Made by a program: the position numbers and the translations under genes. This document shows, in pieces, positions 1-8,358 of a stretch of DNA of 64,000 nt. The notes below the pieces were generated by a model. That model did not search any database. It saw only the letters and a program-made list of their open reading frames with translations, and was not told where the DNA came from. Origin of the DNA: an uncultured Oscillospiraceae bacterium (GTDB lineage: Bacteria; Bacillota; Clostridia; Oscillospirales; Oscillospiraceae); the NCBI GenBank assembly GCA_944385275.1, contig CALWWP010000007.1, forward strand, positions 1 to 64,000. Reading direction: 5' to 3'. How positions within the stretch are numbered: the first letter of the stretch is position 1; every line of letters begins with the position of its first letter.

Positions 1-2
1 GC

Positions 3-1169
3 CGCGGCGACTACATCTCTCTGGACGGCTCCACCGGCAAGATTTACGGCGAAGCAATCCCGACCGTAGCCGCTTCCGTTTCCGGCGACTTTGGCCGTCT
101 GATGGCGTGGGCCGACGAGGCAAGACAGCGGCAGGTACGCACGAACGCCGACACCCCAAGAGACGCTGCCCAGGCTCTGGCCTTTGGCGCGCAGGGCATC
201 GGTCTGTGCCGCACCGAGCATATGTTCTTCGAGGGCACCAGAATCAAAGCGATGCGCGAGATGATCCTCTCCAAGACCGAGGAGCAGAGACGCGTTGCAC
301 TGGATAAACTGCTCCCGATGCAGCAGGGCGACTTCGAGGCGATCTACGAGGCGATGCAGGGCCTGCCGGTCACCATCCGCTTCCTGGATCCACCGCTCCA
401 CGAGTTCGTTCCGCACACCGAGGAGGAGATCAAAGAGCTCTCCGAGGACATGAACATTTCCGTCGAGGAAATTCACAACGTCATCGACTCGCTGCATGAG
501 TTTAACCCGATGATGGGTCACCGCGGCTGCCGTCTGGCTGTTTCCTATCCGGAGATTGCCGAGATGCAGACCACCGCTGTCATCCGTGCAGCCATCAATG
601 TAAGCCGCAAGCATCCTGATTGGGACGTTGTTCCGGAAATCATGATCCCGCTGGTTGGCGAGGTCAAGGAGCTGGCTTATGTTAAATCCATCGTCACCAA
701 GGTTGCCGACGAGATCATCGCCAAAGAGGGCGTTCAGATCCACTACAAAGTTGGTACCATGATCGAGATCCCGCGCGCGGCCGTCACCGCAGACGAGATT
801 GCGCAGGAAGCGGAGTTCTTCTCCTTCGGCACCAACGACCTGACCCAGATGACCTTTGGCTTCAGCCGTGACGACGCCGGCAAGTTCCTGCCTGAGTACT
901 ATGCAAAGAAGATCTACGAGTTCGATCCATTTGCAAAGCTCGATCAGGATGGCGTTGGCAAGCTCATCAAGATGGCTACAAAGCTCGCCAAATCCGTACG
1001 TCCGGACATCAAGCTCGGTATCTGCGGCGAGCACGGCGGAGATCCTTCCTCTGTCGAATTCTGCCACAATGCTGGTCTCACCTATGTATCTTGCTCACCG
1101 TTCAGAGTTCCTATCGCAAGACTTGCTGCTGCACAGGCTAAGATAAATGCCGACGCTGCTGCGAAATAA
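3..1169 (+). CDS. ppdK: Pyruvate, phosphate dikinase, C-terminal part (5' end outside window)
   Basis: The frame is already open at the window edge, so this is the 3' part of a longer gene; 388 codons are visible. PPDK interconverts pyruvate, ATP and Pi with PEP, AMP and PPi in the cytoplasm, and anaerobes often use it in glycolysis or gluconeogenesis. The visible part begins in the swivelling phospho-His region (DGSTGKIYGE) and continues into the PEP/pyruvate-binding TIM barrel. Family motifs are GIGLCRTEHMF, GHRGCRL, FFSFGTNDLTQM, GICGEHGGDP and the catalytic-cysteine segment YVSCSPFRVP near the end. A strong hairpin terminator follows, so it is probably the last gene of its transcript. Identification is secure; only the N-terminal nucleotide-binding domain cannot be assessed. 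Confidence 0.97.
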   Translation, partial: RGDYISLDGSTGKIYGEAIPTVAASVSGDFGRLMAWADEARQRQVRTNADTPRDAAQALAFGAQGIGLCRTEHMFFEGTRIKAMREMILSKTEEQRRVALDKLLPMQQGDFEAIYEAMQGLPVTIRFLDPPLHEFVPHTEEEIKELSEDMNISVEEIHNVIDSLHEFNPMMGHRGCRLAVSYPEIAEMQTTAVIRAAINVSRKHPDWDVVPEIMIPLVGEVKELAYVKSIVTKVADEIIAKEGVQIHYKVGTMIEIPRAAVTADEIAQEAEFFSFGTNDLTQMTFGFSRDDAGKFLPEYYAKKIYEFDPFAKLDQDGVGKLIKMATKLAKSVRPDIKLGICGEHGGDPSSVEFCHNAGLTYVSCSPFRVPIARLAAAQAKINADAAAK

Positions 1170-1211
1170 GTTTTGAGCTTCTTTGAACCCGTAGAGTAAT
1201 TTTAAAGACGC

Positions 1212-1252
1212 AAAAAGCAGGGCAGCACACCTATGTGTCTGCCCTGCTTTTT
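1212..1252 (+). terminator. Rho-independent terminator after ppdK
   Basis: The GC-rich arms GCAGGGCAGCACAC and GTGTCTGCCCTGC pair with a single bulge around a 4-base loop. They are flanked by A5 and T5 runs. It lies about 40 bases after the ppdK stop. Confidence 0.9.
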
Positions 1253-1298
1253 AATTGATTAATTAGCAAGCAATCAATCATGGGGAGTTGATTTTATA

Positions 1299-2228
1299 AT
1301 GAGCGATTTTAGATATGCCGCCCACGGAGTGCCCCCGTACGGTCCTTTTAACAACTGGCATCTTCCGTATGAAGACCTTAAATACAAAATAGAGCATGAG
1401 CCTTGGAGCCTATATATCCCACCCTATCGCTGCGCACCTCATATTTGGAATGTTGCCGGATTTGTCGATACTTGCTCATACCTGCTGGATACCGGCGAAG
1501 GACTTATACTTATTGAAGCTCCGTGCTTTAACTCGCTGTATCTTGAGTTTGAATCTATTCGTCAAATAGGCTACGATCCACACGATATAAAATGGATCTT
1601 CTTAACTCATGACCACGGCGACCACTACGGTTCTGCCCGCGCCATCAAGGAATATACCGGTGCTAAGATATATCTTTCACGCGCAGACCGCGAGGAGTAT
1701 GAGCAACAGCGCGACAGCGGGACCCTGCGTGAAAGTCCATACGGCCATCATACTTTTGAAGTGGATGCATGCTACGACGACACCAATCCTTTGACAATAG
1801 GCAGATTTACCTTTAACTTCTCATTCTGCCCCTACCACAGCCCTGCTTCTACGGTCTTCAGATTTGAAGATACCGACGACGAGACCGGCGTGACCTATAA
1901 GATTGCACTGCACGGCGGTTTGGGAGTCTACACTGAGGATATGCTGAAGCAAAAGGGATACCCCGTGGAATGGAAACAGAAGTTTATAGATTTTGCAACT
2001 GATGCGGCAACTTGGGATGTCGATATCACTCTTGCGAGCCACGAAAACCAGACCAATTTCCACTCCGGTGCAAACTTCGAAAATCCTTCTGACTACAGCG
2101 GCTTTGTTGACAAAACCGTTTGGGGTAATCTGATGAACTCGAAGAAGAGAGATGTCATTCTCGATCGTCAGGGCATAGATCCTAAAACCGGCAAAACCAT
2201 TGTTTATGAAAGAGACGGCAAGTGGTAA
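1299..2228 (+). CDS. MBL-fold metallo-hydrolase
   Basis: 309-residue soluble protein of the metallo-beta-lactamase superfamily. The zinc-binding motif THDHGDH puts H104, H106, D108 and H109 in the usual order. A third-ligand-type histidine lies in CPYHSPAS, and further His residues lie in LHGG and ASHENQ. No signal peptide or membrane segment is seen. The substrate cannot be read from the sequence; the superfamily includes thioesterases, lactonases and phosphodiesterases. It stands alone between two hairpins. The ATG is preceded by a GGGGAG element at a rather long distance, so the start is reasonable but not certain. It is not closely similar by eye to the other MBL protein of the window (53158-53997). 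Confidence 0.85.
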   Translation: MSDFRYAAHGVPPYGPFNNWHLPYEDLKYKIEHEPWSLYIPPYRCAPHIWNVAGFVDTCSYLLDTGEGLILIEAPCFNSLYLEFESIRQIGYDPHDIKWIFLTHDHGDHYGSARAIKEYTGAKIYLSRADREEYEQQRDSGTLRESPYGHHTFEVDACYDDTNPLTIGRFTFNFSFCPYHSPASTVFRFEDTDDETGVTYKIALHGGLGVYTEDMLKQKGYPVEWKQKFIDFATDAATWDVDITLASHENQTNFHSGANFENPSDYSGFVDKTVWGNLMNSKKRDVILDRQGIDPKTGKTIVYERDGKW

Positions 2229-2236
2229 ATTCTTTG

Positions 2237-2265
2237 CAGGAAGCCTCCTCTACGGCGGCTTCCTG
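2237..2265 (+). terminator. Possible weak terminator after MBL hydrolase gene
   Basis: CAGGAAGCC and GGCTTCCTG form a 9-bp stem 8 bases after the stop codon. The downstream T-tract is poor, so termination may be inefficient. Confidence 0.5.
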
Positions 2266-2294
2266 TTACTTATTGCGGAAAACAAAAATTTTTC

Positions 2295-2322
2295 TTGCAG
2301 TTCTCATTCAATTAGATATAAT
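2295..2322 (+). promoter_or_regulatory. Sigma-A type promoter for the zinc-ribbon gene at 2392
   Basis: The -35 element is TTGCAG (2295-2300) and the -10 element is a perfect TATAAT (2317-2322), with a 16-base spacer. It lies 70 bases before the start codon. Confidence 0.7.
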
Positions 2323-2391
2323 TATTGTGTATTACCTCTGTGTTTTTTTAAGCGATGAGGTCATCAACTTCAATGAAAACGGGGATTTTCT

Positions 2392-2859
2392 ATGGATCTG
2401 CTCAACAAACTAAACGATTTTGCAAAAAATATTACAGACAAAACTGCCGATGCCATTGAAATCGGTAAGCTAAACTCGAAAATAAACTCTGAAACCGCGG
2501 CAATTTCTGAGCTGATGAAACAGATAGGCGCCGTCTATTATGACAAATACACTGCCGGCCTCGTGCCAGACCCCGATGCTGCTGAGTTTTTTGCCTCTAT
2601 AGACGAGCACAAGGCATGCATCAGCGAAGCGCGCTCCGAAATAGAGCGCATAAAGGCGGAAAATGAGGCCGCGAAAGCTGCCGCGGGCGCCGTGATCTGT
2701 CCATCCTGCGGTTTTGCCAACAGCCATGGCACGAAGTTCTGCCAAGAATGCGGTACAAAGATCGAATCCTATACGGCCGTTAAGGTATGTCCGTCCTGCG
2801 GTGCGGAACTCTCGGACAACGTCAAATTTTGCAGCAACTGCGGGACAAAGATCGAATGA
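2392..2859 (+). CDS. Zinc-ribbon domain protein with N-terminal coiled coil
   Basis: 155 residues. The first ~100 are charged, heptad-like and probably alpha-helical. The C-terminus carries two consecutive four-cysteine zinc ribbons, CPSCG...CQECG and CPSCG...CSNCG. Such double ribbons occur in many uncharacterised Clostridial proteins; their role (nucleic-acid or protein binding) is unknown. No membrane segment is present, unlike the two other zinc-ribbon proteins of this region (6453 and 7050). A GGGGAT element lies upstream of the ATG, and a good promoter lies at 2295-2322. Function unknown. Confidence 0.8.
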   Translation: MDLLNKLNDFAKNITDKTADAIEIGKLNSKINSETAAISELMKQIGAVYYDKYTAGLVPDPDAAEFFASIDEHKACISEARSEIERIKAENEAAKAAAGAVICPSCGFANSHGTKFCQECGTKIESYTAVKVCPSCGAELSDNVKFCSNCGTKIE

Positions 2860-2925
2860 TCTTTGTCTGCGGGTAAAATATCGCACTTGCTCAATATTAT
2901 ACAACAACTTCTAAGGAGTGAAAAT

Positions 2926-3909
2926 ATGTCTATTCGCATTGGAATCGTCGGCTACGGAAACATAGGCCGCGGAGTAGAAGCCGCCATTTCCTATAACCCC
3001 GACACTGAACTCGCCGGTATTTTTACACGCCGCGCACCAGAGGAACTAAAAAGCGCCACTTCTGCTCCAGTCTACCACATTGATCAAGCTAAGGACATGA
3101 CTTCCGAAATAGATGTCATGATACTTTGCGGAGGCAGTGCTACCGATCTTCCCAAGCAAAGCCCGGAGTTTGTCAAGCTGTTCAACATCGTCGACAGCTT
3201 TGACACCCACGCAAAAATCCCCGAGCATTTTTCCGCTGTTGATGCTGCCGCGAAAAGCTCCGGTCACATTGCAATCATCTCTGCCGGTTGGGATCCGGGC
3301 ATGTTTTCTCTCAACCGTCTGCTTGGAAATGTCATATTGACCGACGGCGCCGATTATACATTCTGGGGCAAAGGCATCAGCCAGGGACACTCCGACGCCA
3401 TTCGCCGCATAGAAGGAGTACTCGATGCCAAGCAGTACACTATACCTATTCCCTCTGCTCTGGAGCAGGTTCGCAGCGGCTCTGCTCCCAAGCTGACCAC
3501 CCGCGAAAAGCACACCAGAGAGTGCTTTGTCGTTGCTGCTCCGGGGGCCGACAAGGCGCGTATAGAGCATGAGATCAAAACCATGGAAAACTATTTTGCC
3601 GACTACGATACAACAGTTCACTTTATTTCTCAGGAGGAACTGGACAGAGATCACAGCGCCATGCCTCACGGCGGCTTTGTGATAAGATCCGGCAAAACCG
3701 GTCTTGCTCATGAACACAATGCAACCATCGAATACAGTCTTAAGTTGGATTCAAATCCAGAATTCACTTCTTGTATCTTAGTTGCGTGTGCCCGTGCTGC
3801 CGCAAGAATGTATTCAGAAGGCCTTACCGGATGTAAAACTTTGTTTGACGTTCCTCCGGCCTATCTTTCTTCTCTTTCCGGCGAAGAACTGCGACGCACT
3901 ATGCTGTAA
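2926..3909 (+). CDS. ddh: meso-Diaminopimelate D-dehydrogenase
   Basis: 327 residues, the usual length of the family. The NADPH-dependent enzyme aminates tetrahydrodipicolinate to meso-DAP in one step, supplying lysine and DAP-type peptidoglycan. Visible signatures are the Rossmann motif GIVGYGNIGRG at residues 5-15, the segment NIVDSFDTHAKIP, SAGWDPGMFSLNRL and GKGISQGHSDAIRR. The frame extends upstream to 2863, but ATG 2926 has an AAGGAG ribosome-binding site at the right distance and starts exactly like known Ddh proteins, so I use it. It lies 66 bases after the zinc-ribbon gene and may be co-transcribed. A perfect 14-bp hairpin follows. Confidence 0.96.
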   Translation: MSIRIGIVGYGNIGRGVEAAISYNPDTELAGIFTRRAPEELKSATSAPVYHIDQAKDMTSEIDVMILCGGSATDLPKQSPEFVKLFNIVDSFDTHAKIPEHFSAVDAAAKSSGHIAIISAGWDPGMFSLNRLLGNVILTDGADYTFWGKGISQGHSDAIRRIEGVLDAKQYTIPIPSALEQVRSGSAPKLTTREKHTRECFVVAAPGADKARIEHEIKTMENYFADYDTTVHFISQEELDRDHSAMPHGGFVIRSGKTGLAHEHNATIEYSLKLDSNPEFTSCILVACARAAARMYSEGLTGCKTLFDVPPAYLSSLSGEELRRTML

Positions 3910-3917
3910 ACACATAA

Positions 3918-3950
3918 AAAGCTCCCCGTACGTGAAGTACGGGGAGCTTT
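3918..3950. terminator. Bidirectional terminator between ddh and the small membrane protein gene
   Basis: Perfect 14-bp inverted repeat (AAAGCTCCCCGTAC with its complement at 3937-3950) around a 5-base loop. A- and T-rich edges let it serve ddh and the convergent gene ending at 3972. Confidence 0.9.
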
Positions 3951-3971
3951 GATTTAAACGTGTTTTACAGT

Positions 3972-4157
3972 TTAAAGATCTTCGAAATCCTGGGCTTCTG
4001 CCTCAGCTATACGATGGTATTTCCAATTCTGAACTTTACCCTTGAATTCCTCTGTCAATTCTGCGATCTGCTGTTTGTATACAAAAACAAGGCTGATTGC
4101 CGCTGCGAAACAGACCGCCGCGGCAAGAAAGCTAATGAGCGGACCATATTTTTTCAT
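3972..4157 (-). CDS. Small single-pass membrane protein, unknown function
   Basis: 61 residues. One hydrophobic segment (about residues 6-25) is followed by a charged tail with a short helical stretch and an acidic end. The open frame begins upstream, but the ATG at 4157 follows AAGGAGG by about 9 bases and is clearly the better start. No motif is recognised. It is transcribed towards ddh and divergently from the asp23-fakA pair. The clean ribosome-binding site and convincing membrane helix argue that it is a real gene. Confidence 0.65.
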   Translation of the reverse strand: MKKYGPLISFLAAAVCFAAAISLVFVYKQQIAELTEEFKGKVQNWKYHRIAEAEAQDFEDL

Positions 4158-4228
4158 GCAGTTCTCCTCCTTTTTATATTTAGCTTTAGTGTACACCTTA
4201 TTTACATGAATTTCAACTAATATTTTTC

Positions 4229-4257
4229 TTGAGCTTTACCAAAATATATACTATAAT
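4229..4257 (+). promoter_or_regulatory. Promoter of the asp23-fakA operon
   Basis: -35 TTGAGC (4229-4234), 17-base spacer, perfect -10 TATAAT (4252-4257), 46 bases before the gene. Confidence 0.75.
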
Positions 4258-4302
4258 GCTAATTACAAATAATGGCACACTGGTAGAAAGGAGCGGCTTT
4301 TT

Positions 4303-4656
4303 ATGGTAACTTTCAAAAACGATAAGGGTCTTATCAATATTTCCGGAGATGTTTTGACCACTTTAGTCGGTGCTGCCGCCACAAATTGTTTTGGCGTACG
4401 CGGTATGGCTATGCGTTCAGTCAGTGACGGACTGGTTCATTTGCTTCGCCTCGAAGCTATGAGCAAGGGTGTTTACATTACCTATCACGATGACAGTACC
4501 ATTTCTATAGAACTCCATATAGTCATACGCAACGGGGTAAACATTCCCGTGATTTGCGATTCCATCATGAGCGAAGTACGCTACAAAGTATCTGAATATA
4601 CAGATGTAGAGATCCGCTCTGTCGATATATTTGTAGATGCCGTCATGAAAGACTGA
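4303..4656 (+). CDS. Asp23/Gls24 family protein (YloU-like)
   Basis: 117 residues, a full-length single Asp23 domain. The family contains envelope-stress proteins and small proteins of unknown role. Visible family features are the N-terminal GLINISGDVLTTLVG stretch, the central ISIELHIVIRNGVNIP strand and the C-terminal VEIRSVDIFVDAV strand. GAAAGGAGC precedes the ATG. It is followed after 10-20 bases by fakA, the same pair as yloU-yloV in Bacillus subtilis, which supports the assignment. A promoter lies directly upstream. Confidence 0.9.
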   Translation: MVTFKNDKGLINISGDVLTTLVGAAATNCFGVRGMAMRSVSDGLVHLLRLEAMSKGVYITYHDDSTISIELHIVIRNGVNIPVICDSIMSEVRYKVSEYTDVEIRSVDIFVDAVMKD

Positions 4657-4675
4657 TTCGAAAGAGGTGGTTGAT

Positions 4676-6295
4676 TTGAAGCAGTGTATAAACGGTGCTG
4701 TTTTCAAAGACATGATAATAAACGCTGCAACTTCGCTCGAAGCGCACAAGCAGCTTATCAATGATTTAAACGTATTCCCTGTTCCAGACGGAGATACGGG
4801 AACTAATATGAGCATGACTATCAACTCCGCAGTGTCACCTTTGGAGCAGGCAGATCTTTCATCCGTCAGCAAGTTGGCGGAACTCACAGCCAGTGCTCTT
4901 CTGCGCGGCGCCAGAGGAAATTCCGGCGTCATCCTGTCCCTGCTTTTCAGAGGTTTTTCTAAATCAGTGCGCGGGAAAGACGAACTGGATGCCATGGAAT
5001 TTGCTCAGGCTATGGGCGAGGGCGTAGAGGCAGCATACAAAGCGGTCATGAAGCCAGCAGAAGGCACAATCCTCACTGTATCCCGCGTTTCCGCTGCTGC
5101 TGCGATGCAGTCAGCCTCTGCAAATACTTCTATAGAAGACTGCCTTGCTCAGACTATAGAAGCCGCAAAAACAGCTTTGGCTGAGACCACAAATCAAAAT
5201 CCCACTTTAAAGAAAGCCGGAGTCATAGACGCCGGAGGCAAGGGCTACCTTTATATTTTGGAAAGTATGCTAGCCGCATTAAACGGCGAGCTGTACGACC
5301 GCAGCGCTATCGGTACAGCAACTCACGACAAAGCCGATTTTTCTGCTTTTGACGACGCGGATATCATCTTTACCTACTGTACGGAATTCATCGTCTCTCG
5401 TGAAAATAAAAAAGACCCCTCTAAACTGAGGCAGTTTTTATCTGAGCTCGGAGACAGCATAGTAGTGGTTGATGACGACGAGATAATAAAGGTGCATGTT
5501 CACACAAACAGTCCAGGTGTAGTCTTGACCGAAGCTTTGACCTACGGCAGCCTTTTGACTGTAAAGATAGAGAATATGCGCGAGCAGCATTCGGAGACGA
5601 CCATTCTTCAGGACTCCGATCAGCCGGCGGCGCCTGAAAAGGAATTCGGCGTAGTGACGGTATGTGCCGGAGAAGGATTGACTTCTGTATTCTTTGATCT
5701 CGGAGTAGATCAGATCGTGTCTGGAGGGCAGACGATGAACCCCTCGACCGACGACATCCTCAAGGCAATAAACCGTATACCTGCTGAAACAGTATTGGTT
5801 TTGCCTAATAATAAAAATATTATCATGGCCGCTGAGCAGTGCAACGACTTGACAAGCAAAAACGTCGTAGTGCTACCGAGCAAAACCATTCCTCAAGGCA
5901 TTTCCGCTATGCTTGTATTTGACGCCAGCCTCCCTCTTGAAGAGCTGACTGAGACGATGTCTGAGGCCATCTCAAATGTACACACCGTACATATTACTCA
6001 CGCTGCGCGTGATTCAGATTTTGACGGACATACGATTTATGAGGGCGACTATCTGGGCCTTTTGGACAATTCTCTTCTTGCAACGGACAAAGAGCTTTTT
6101 TCGCTGTTTGAAAAGGTGGCCGATAAATTCCAGTCTTTAAACCACGAATTTATTACTATATACTACGGCGGCGGCGCATCTGAAGACGAGGCTAGCGAAG
6201 TCCTCAAATATTTTTCAGAACAGTTTTCCGACGGCGACATCTCTCTTATCAACGGCGGTCAGCCAGTTTACAATTATATTATCTCCGCGGAGTAA
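4676..6295 (+). CDS. fakA: Fatty acid kinase A / DAK2-domain protein (YloV-like)
   Basis: About 539 residues. FakA phosphorylates exogenous fatty acids presented by a FakB partner (a DegV-family binding protein) so that they can enter phospholipid synthesis. The N-terminal DAK2 kinase domain carries the nucleotide/metal motif NVFPVPDGDTGTNM at about residues 29-42 and LRGARGNSGVILS; the C-terminal half is the FakA-specific domain. A GTG at 4667 gives a slightly longer frame, but it lies inside the Shine-Dalgarno sequence AAAGAGGTGG. TTG 4676 sits at correct spacing and is preferred. The gene is co-transcribed with asp23. No fakB is seen in the window. Confidence 0.92.
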   Translation: MKQCINGAVFKDMIINAATSLEAHKQLINDLNVFPVPDGDTGTNMSMTINSAVSPLEQADLSSVSKLAELTASALLRGARGNSGVILSLLFRGFSKSVRGKDELDAMEFAQAMGEGVEAAYKAVMKPAEGTILTVSRVSAAAAMQSASANTSIEDCLAQTIEAAKTALAETTNQNPTLKKAGVIDAGGKGYLYILESMLAALNGELYDRSAIGTATHDKADFSAFDDADIIFTYCTEFIVSRENKKDPSKLRQFLSELGDSIVVVDDDEIIKVHVHTNSPGVVLTEALTYGSLLTVKIENMREQHSETTILQDSDQPAAPEKEFGVVTVCAGEGLTSVFFDLGVDQIVSGGQTMNPSTDDILKAINRIPAETVLVLPNNKNIIMAAEQCNDLTSKNVVVLPSKTIPQGISAMLVFDASLPLEELTETMSEAISNVHTVHITHAARDSDFDGHTIYEGDYLGLLDNSLLATDKELFSLFEKVADKFQSLNHEFITIYYGGGASEDEASEVLKYFSEQFSDGDISLINGGQPVYNYIISAE

Positions 6296-6302
6296 AATTT
6301 TA

Positions 6303-6332
6303 AGGAGCCCATACTTTCCTGTGTGGGTTCCT
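6303..6332 (+). terminator. Hairpin terminator after fakA
   Basis: AGGAGCCCATAC pairs with GTGTGGGTTCCT, including G-U pairs, around a 6-base loop. The following tract is AT-rich without a long T-run. Confidence 0.6.
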
Positions 6333-6388
6333 AATTATTGCCTGGGAAATCTTCTTAGAAGTCCGTTTGATCGCAACTGAAATTGCTC

Positions 6389-6418
6389 TTGACAAATATA
6401 CCATCTTTCGCCTATGCT
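6389..6418 (+). promoter_or_regulatory. Promoter of the zinc-ribbon membrane protein pair
   Basis: Perfect -35 TTGACA (6389-6394), 18-base spacer, -10 TATGCT (6413-6418). The start codon lies 35 bases further. Confidence 0.7.
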
Positions 6419-6452
6419 ATATTTATAAAAAGAATAGAGGGAGGATTTTGAT

Positions 6453-7034
6453 ATGGCTACAAAAATTTGTTCCCATTGCGGCGCTGCGGTTGACGAATCT
6501 GCTCAGTTCTGCACAGTATGTGGTTTTTCGTTTGCTGCACCGCCGGAAAGCACACCTACTCCGGAATGCGGCGAACCTTCTGCTGCCACTTTTGCCGAGG
6601 AAACTCCGACAGAAACATCCACGCCTGAAAATGCGGCCGCTTCTGAGACAAGCCCTTCAGCTCCTGTCGGCACTATCGTAGCCGATCATCGGGCTCCTTC
6701 TCAGCCTCAGGCTCCTGTGCCCAGCTTTACGGCAGAAGCAGAACCGCCAAAAGACAGCAAGTACGCCTCTATAACTACTGCTGGCTTTGTTGGGATCTTT
6801 GCACTTATGGCTGTTCCCGTCGTCAACTTGGTCCTTCTCATCATCTGGGCCTGCGGCGGATGTCAAAAAATCACAAAAACTAGATTTGCAAGGGCGATGC
6901 TGATAATAATGCTGATCTCTTTTATAATCTGTTTTATCATCGCGGTTTGTTTTTATCTGTGGCTCATCTACTTTGACGGCAGAGAGCTTTTATTTAGGAT
7001 CTTTAGATATCCATTATTTACCTTTCATGTTTGA
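6453..7034 (+). CDS. Zinc-ribbon membrane protein
   Basis: 193 residues. The N-terminal zinc ribbon has two pairs, CSHCG and CTVCG, at residues 6-24. It is followed by a Pro/Glu/Thr/Ala-rich, probably unstructured linker (about 30-110). Two hydrophobic helices follow (about 111-135 and 148-175), the first ending near a CGGCQK turn. The ribbon-linker-membrane layout is common in Clostridia and unassigned. GGGAGGATT precedes the ATG. It lies 15 bases before a related ribbon-membrane gene, so the two are probably one operon. Its last ~15 residues leave the membrane and end in aromatic residues. Function unknown. Confidence 0.8.
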   Translation: MATKICSHCGAAVDESAQFCTVCGFSFAAPPESTPTPECGEPSAATFAEETPTETSTPENAAASETSPSAPVGTIVADHRAPSQPQAPVPSFTAEAEPPKDSKYASITTAGFVGIFALMAVPVVNLVLLIIWACGGCQKITKTRFARAMLIIMLISFIICFIIAVCFYLWLIYFDGRELLFRIFRYPLFTFHV

Positions 7035-7049
7035 TTAGGAGGAAACACT

Positions 7050-7469
7050 ATGGCTTTTTGTTCAAAATGCGGCGCCCAAATAAGCGGCGGAGTAAAGTTC
7101 TGTCCCACATGCGGAAATCCTGTCAGTACGTCAGGTTCTTCTGACCTCAGCTCTACTTTTGATCCTGCTGACATTCAGGAAAACAAAGTTCTGTCTGTAC
7201 TATGCTATTTTAGCCTGTTTATCTTGATCCCACTCGTTGCAAAGCCCGATTCTGCGTATATAAAATTTCATATAAATCAGGGATTGATTCTAATTTTCGC
7301 AGGCATAATTTCTTCTCTTATGTTTATTGTCCCCATACTCGGGTGGATCGCCGGCGCTCTTTCATACATCTTCTTGCTGGTCTGCTGCATTATCGGAGTC
7401 GTAAATGCATTCCTCGGAAAAGCAAAACAGCTCCCATTGATCGGAAACTACGTTATTCTCAAATGGTAA
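7050..7469 (+). CDS. Zinc-ribbon, multi-pass membrane protein (DUF4870-like)
   Basis: 139 residues. The zinc ribbon CSKCG...CPTCG spans residues 4-24, then comes a short Ser-rich linker and a four-helix-like hydrophobic region. It contains AYIKFHINQGLILI, a sequence pattern I associate with DUF4870/YtpI-like small membrane proteins. TAGGAGGAAACACT precedes the ATG. It is the second gene of a two-gene operon with 6453-7034, and a terminator hairpin follows within a few bases. Function unknown. Confidence 0.8.
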   Translation: MAFCSKCGAQISGGVKFCPTCGNPVSTSGSSDLSSTFDPADIQENKVLSVLCYFSLFILIPLVAKPDSAYIKFHINQGLILIFAGIISSLMFIVPILGWIAGALSYIFLLVCCIIGVVNAFLGKAKQLPLIGNYVILKW

Positions 7470-7471
7470 CA

Positions 7472-7512
7472 AAAATGCTTTCTCCTCAGAGTTTCTGTGG
7501 GGAAAGCATTTT
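7472..7512 (+). terminator. Terminator after the zinc-ribbon operon
   Basis: AAAATGCTTTCTCC pairs with GGGGAAAGCATTTT (one G-U pair), and TTTTG follows. It separates the pair from the next gene, which has its own promoter. Confidence 0.75.
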
Positions 7513-7520
7513 GTCCTTTC

Positions 7521-7549
7521 TTGCTTTTTGTTTTTTTTCAAGCTATACT
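7521..7549 (+). promoter_or_regulatory. Probable promoter of the ymdB-like gene
   Basis: -35 TTGCTT (7521-7526), 17-base spacer, -10 TATACT (7544-7549). The predicted transcript would start only about ten bases before the ATG at 7566, giving a very short leader. Confidence 0.5.
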
Positions 7550-7565
7550 GGTCTTGGTGATACCT

Positions 7566-8345
7566 ATGACAACTATAAATATTTTGGCCGTTGGCGACAT
7601 AGTCGGGAAAAGCGGACTGGATATTCTCCGCAGACGGCTGAGGGGAATTATCCGCTCATTTCACATTGATTTTACCGTGGTAAACGGCGAAAATTCCGCC
7701 GGCACTGGTCTTACTCCGGCAAACGCAGACGACATATTCAACGCCGGAGCTGACGTGATCACCCTTGGCAATCACGCCTTTTCAAAATCGGCAATTTTCC
7801 CTTATTTGGAAGAGTGCCAATATATACTCAGACCTCAGAATTTTGCTCCTCAATCCCCTGGCAGGGGTTTTGGTCTGTTTGAAACCGCTTTTGGAAATGT
7901 TTTAGTCATCAATTTAGTGGGCAGGTGCGGCATGAACTTTGGCCCAGACAATCCCTTCTTTGCCGCCGATCTTGTTCTTTCAAAGCAAAAGGCAAAATTT
8001 ACACTAGTAGACATGCACGCCGAGGCCACGAGCGAGAAGCTTGCTCTTTGCTATTACCTTGACGGACGAGTATCTGCCGTTTGGGGTACTCACACGCATG
8101 TGCAGACATCGGACGCCTCCGTCTTTCCCAAAGGCACGGGCTATATCACAGACCTTGGAATGACCGGACCTGCCCGATCCGTACTCGGTGTCGTCCCACA
8201 GCAATCCATAGACATGTTTTTGGGGAATCCGGCTTACCGCTTTGAGACCGCATCGGGGCCTGCGAAGCTGGAGGGGGCCGTATTTTCCATAGACCGTGAG
8301 ACCGGCCTCTGCCAATCGGCGGAAGCTATAAGAATTATAGAATAA
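7566..8345 (+). CDS. ymdB: YmdB-family metallophosphoesterase (TIGR00282)
   Basis: 259 residues. The B. subtilis homologue is a 2',3'-cyclic nucleotide phosphodiesterase that affects sporulation and biofilm development. Metal-binding motifs in order are AVGDIVGKSG (D11), VVNGENSAGG-like VNGENSAG (around 41), LGNHAF (around 70) and WGTHTHVQT. The family usually has NHTW; here it is NHAF. The open frame reaches back to 7497 through a hydrophobic, unlikely leader that lies in the preceding terminator. ATG 7566 with GGTGAT upstream matches the family N-terminus, so I use it. The gene is followed 13 bases later by the YhaO-like gene. Confidence 0.9.
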   Translation: MTTINILAVGDIVGKSGLDILRRRLRGIIRSFHIDFTVVNGENSAGTGLTPANADDIFNAGADVITLGNHAFSKSAIFPYLEECQYILRPQNFAPQSPGRGFGLFETAFGNVLVINLVGRCGMNFGPDNPFFAADLVLSKQKAKFTLVDMHAEATSEKLALCYYLDGRVSAVWGTHTHVQTSDASVFPKGTGYITDLGMTGPARSVLGVVPQQSIDMFLGNPAYRFETASGPAKLEGAVFSIDRETGLCQSAEAIRIIE

Positions 8346-8358
8346 GGAGGACTGCGAT

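Noticed and set aside
2470..2907. 145-codon minus-strand frame opposite the zinc-ribbon gene
   Set aside because: Antisense shadow of a gene with clear zinc ribbons; no ribosome-binding site or family pattern.
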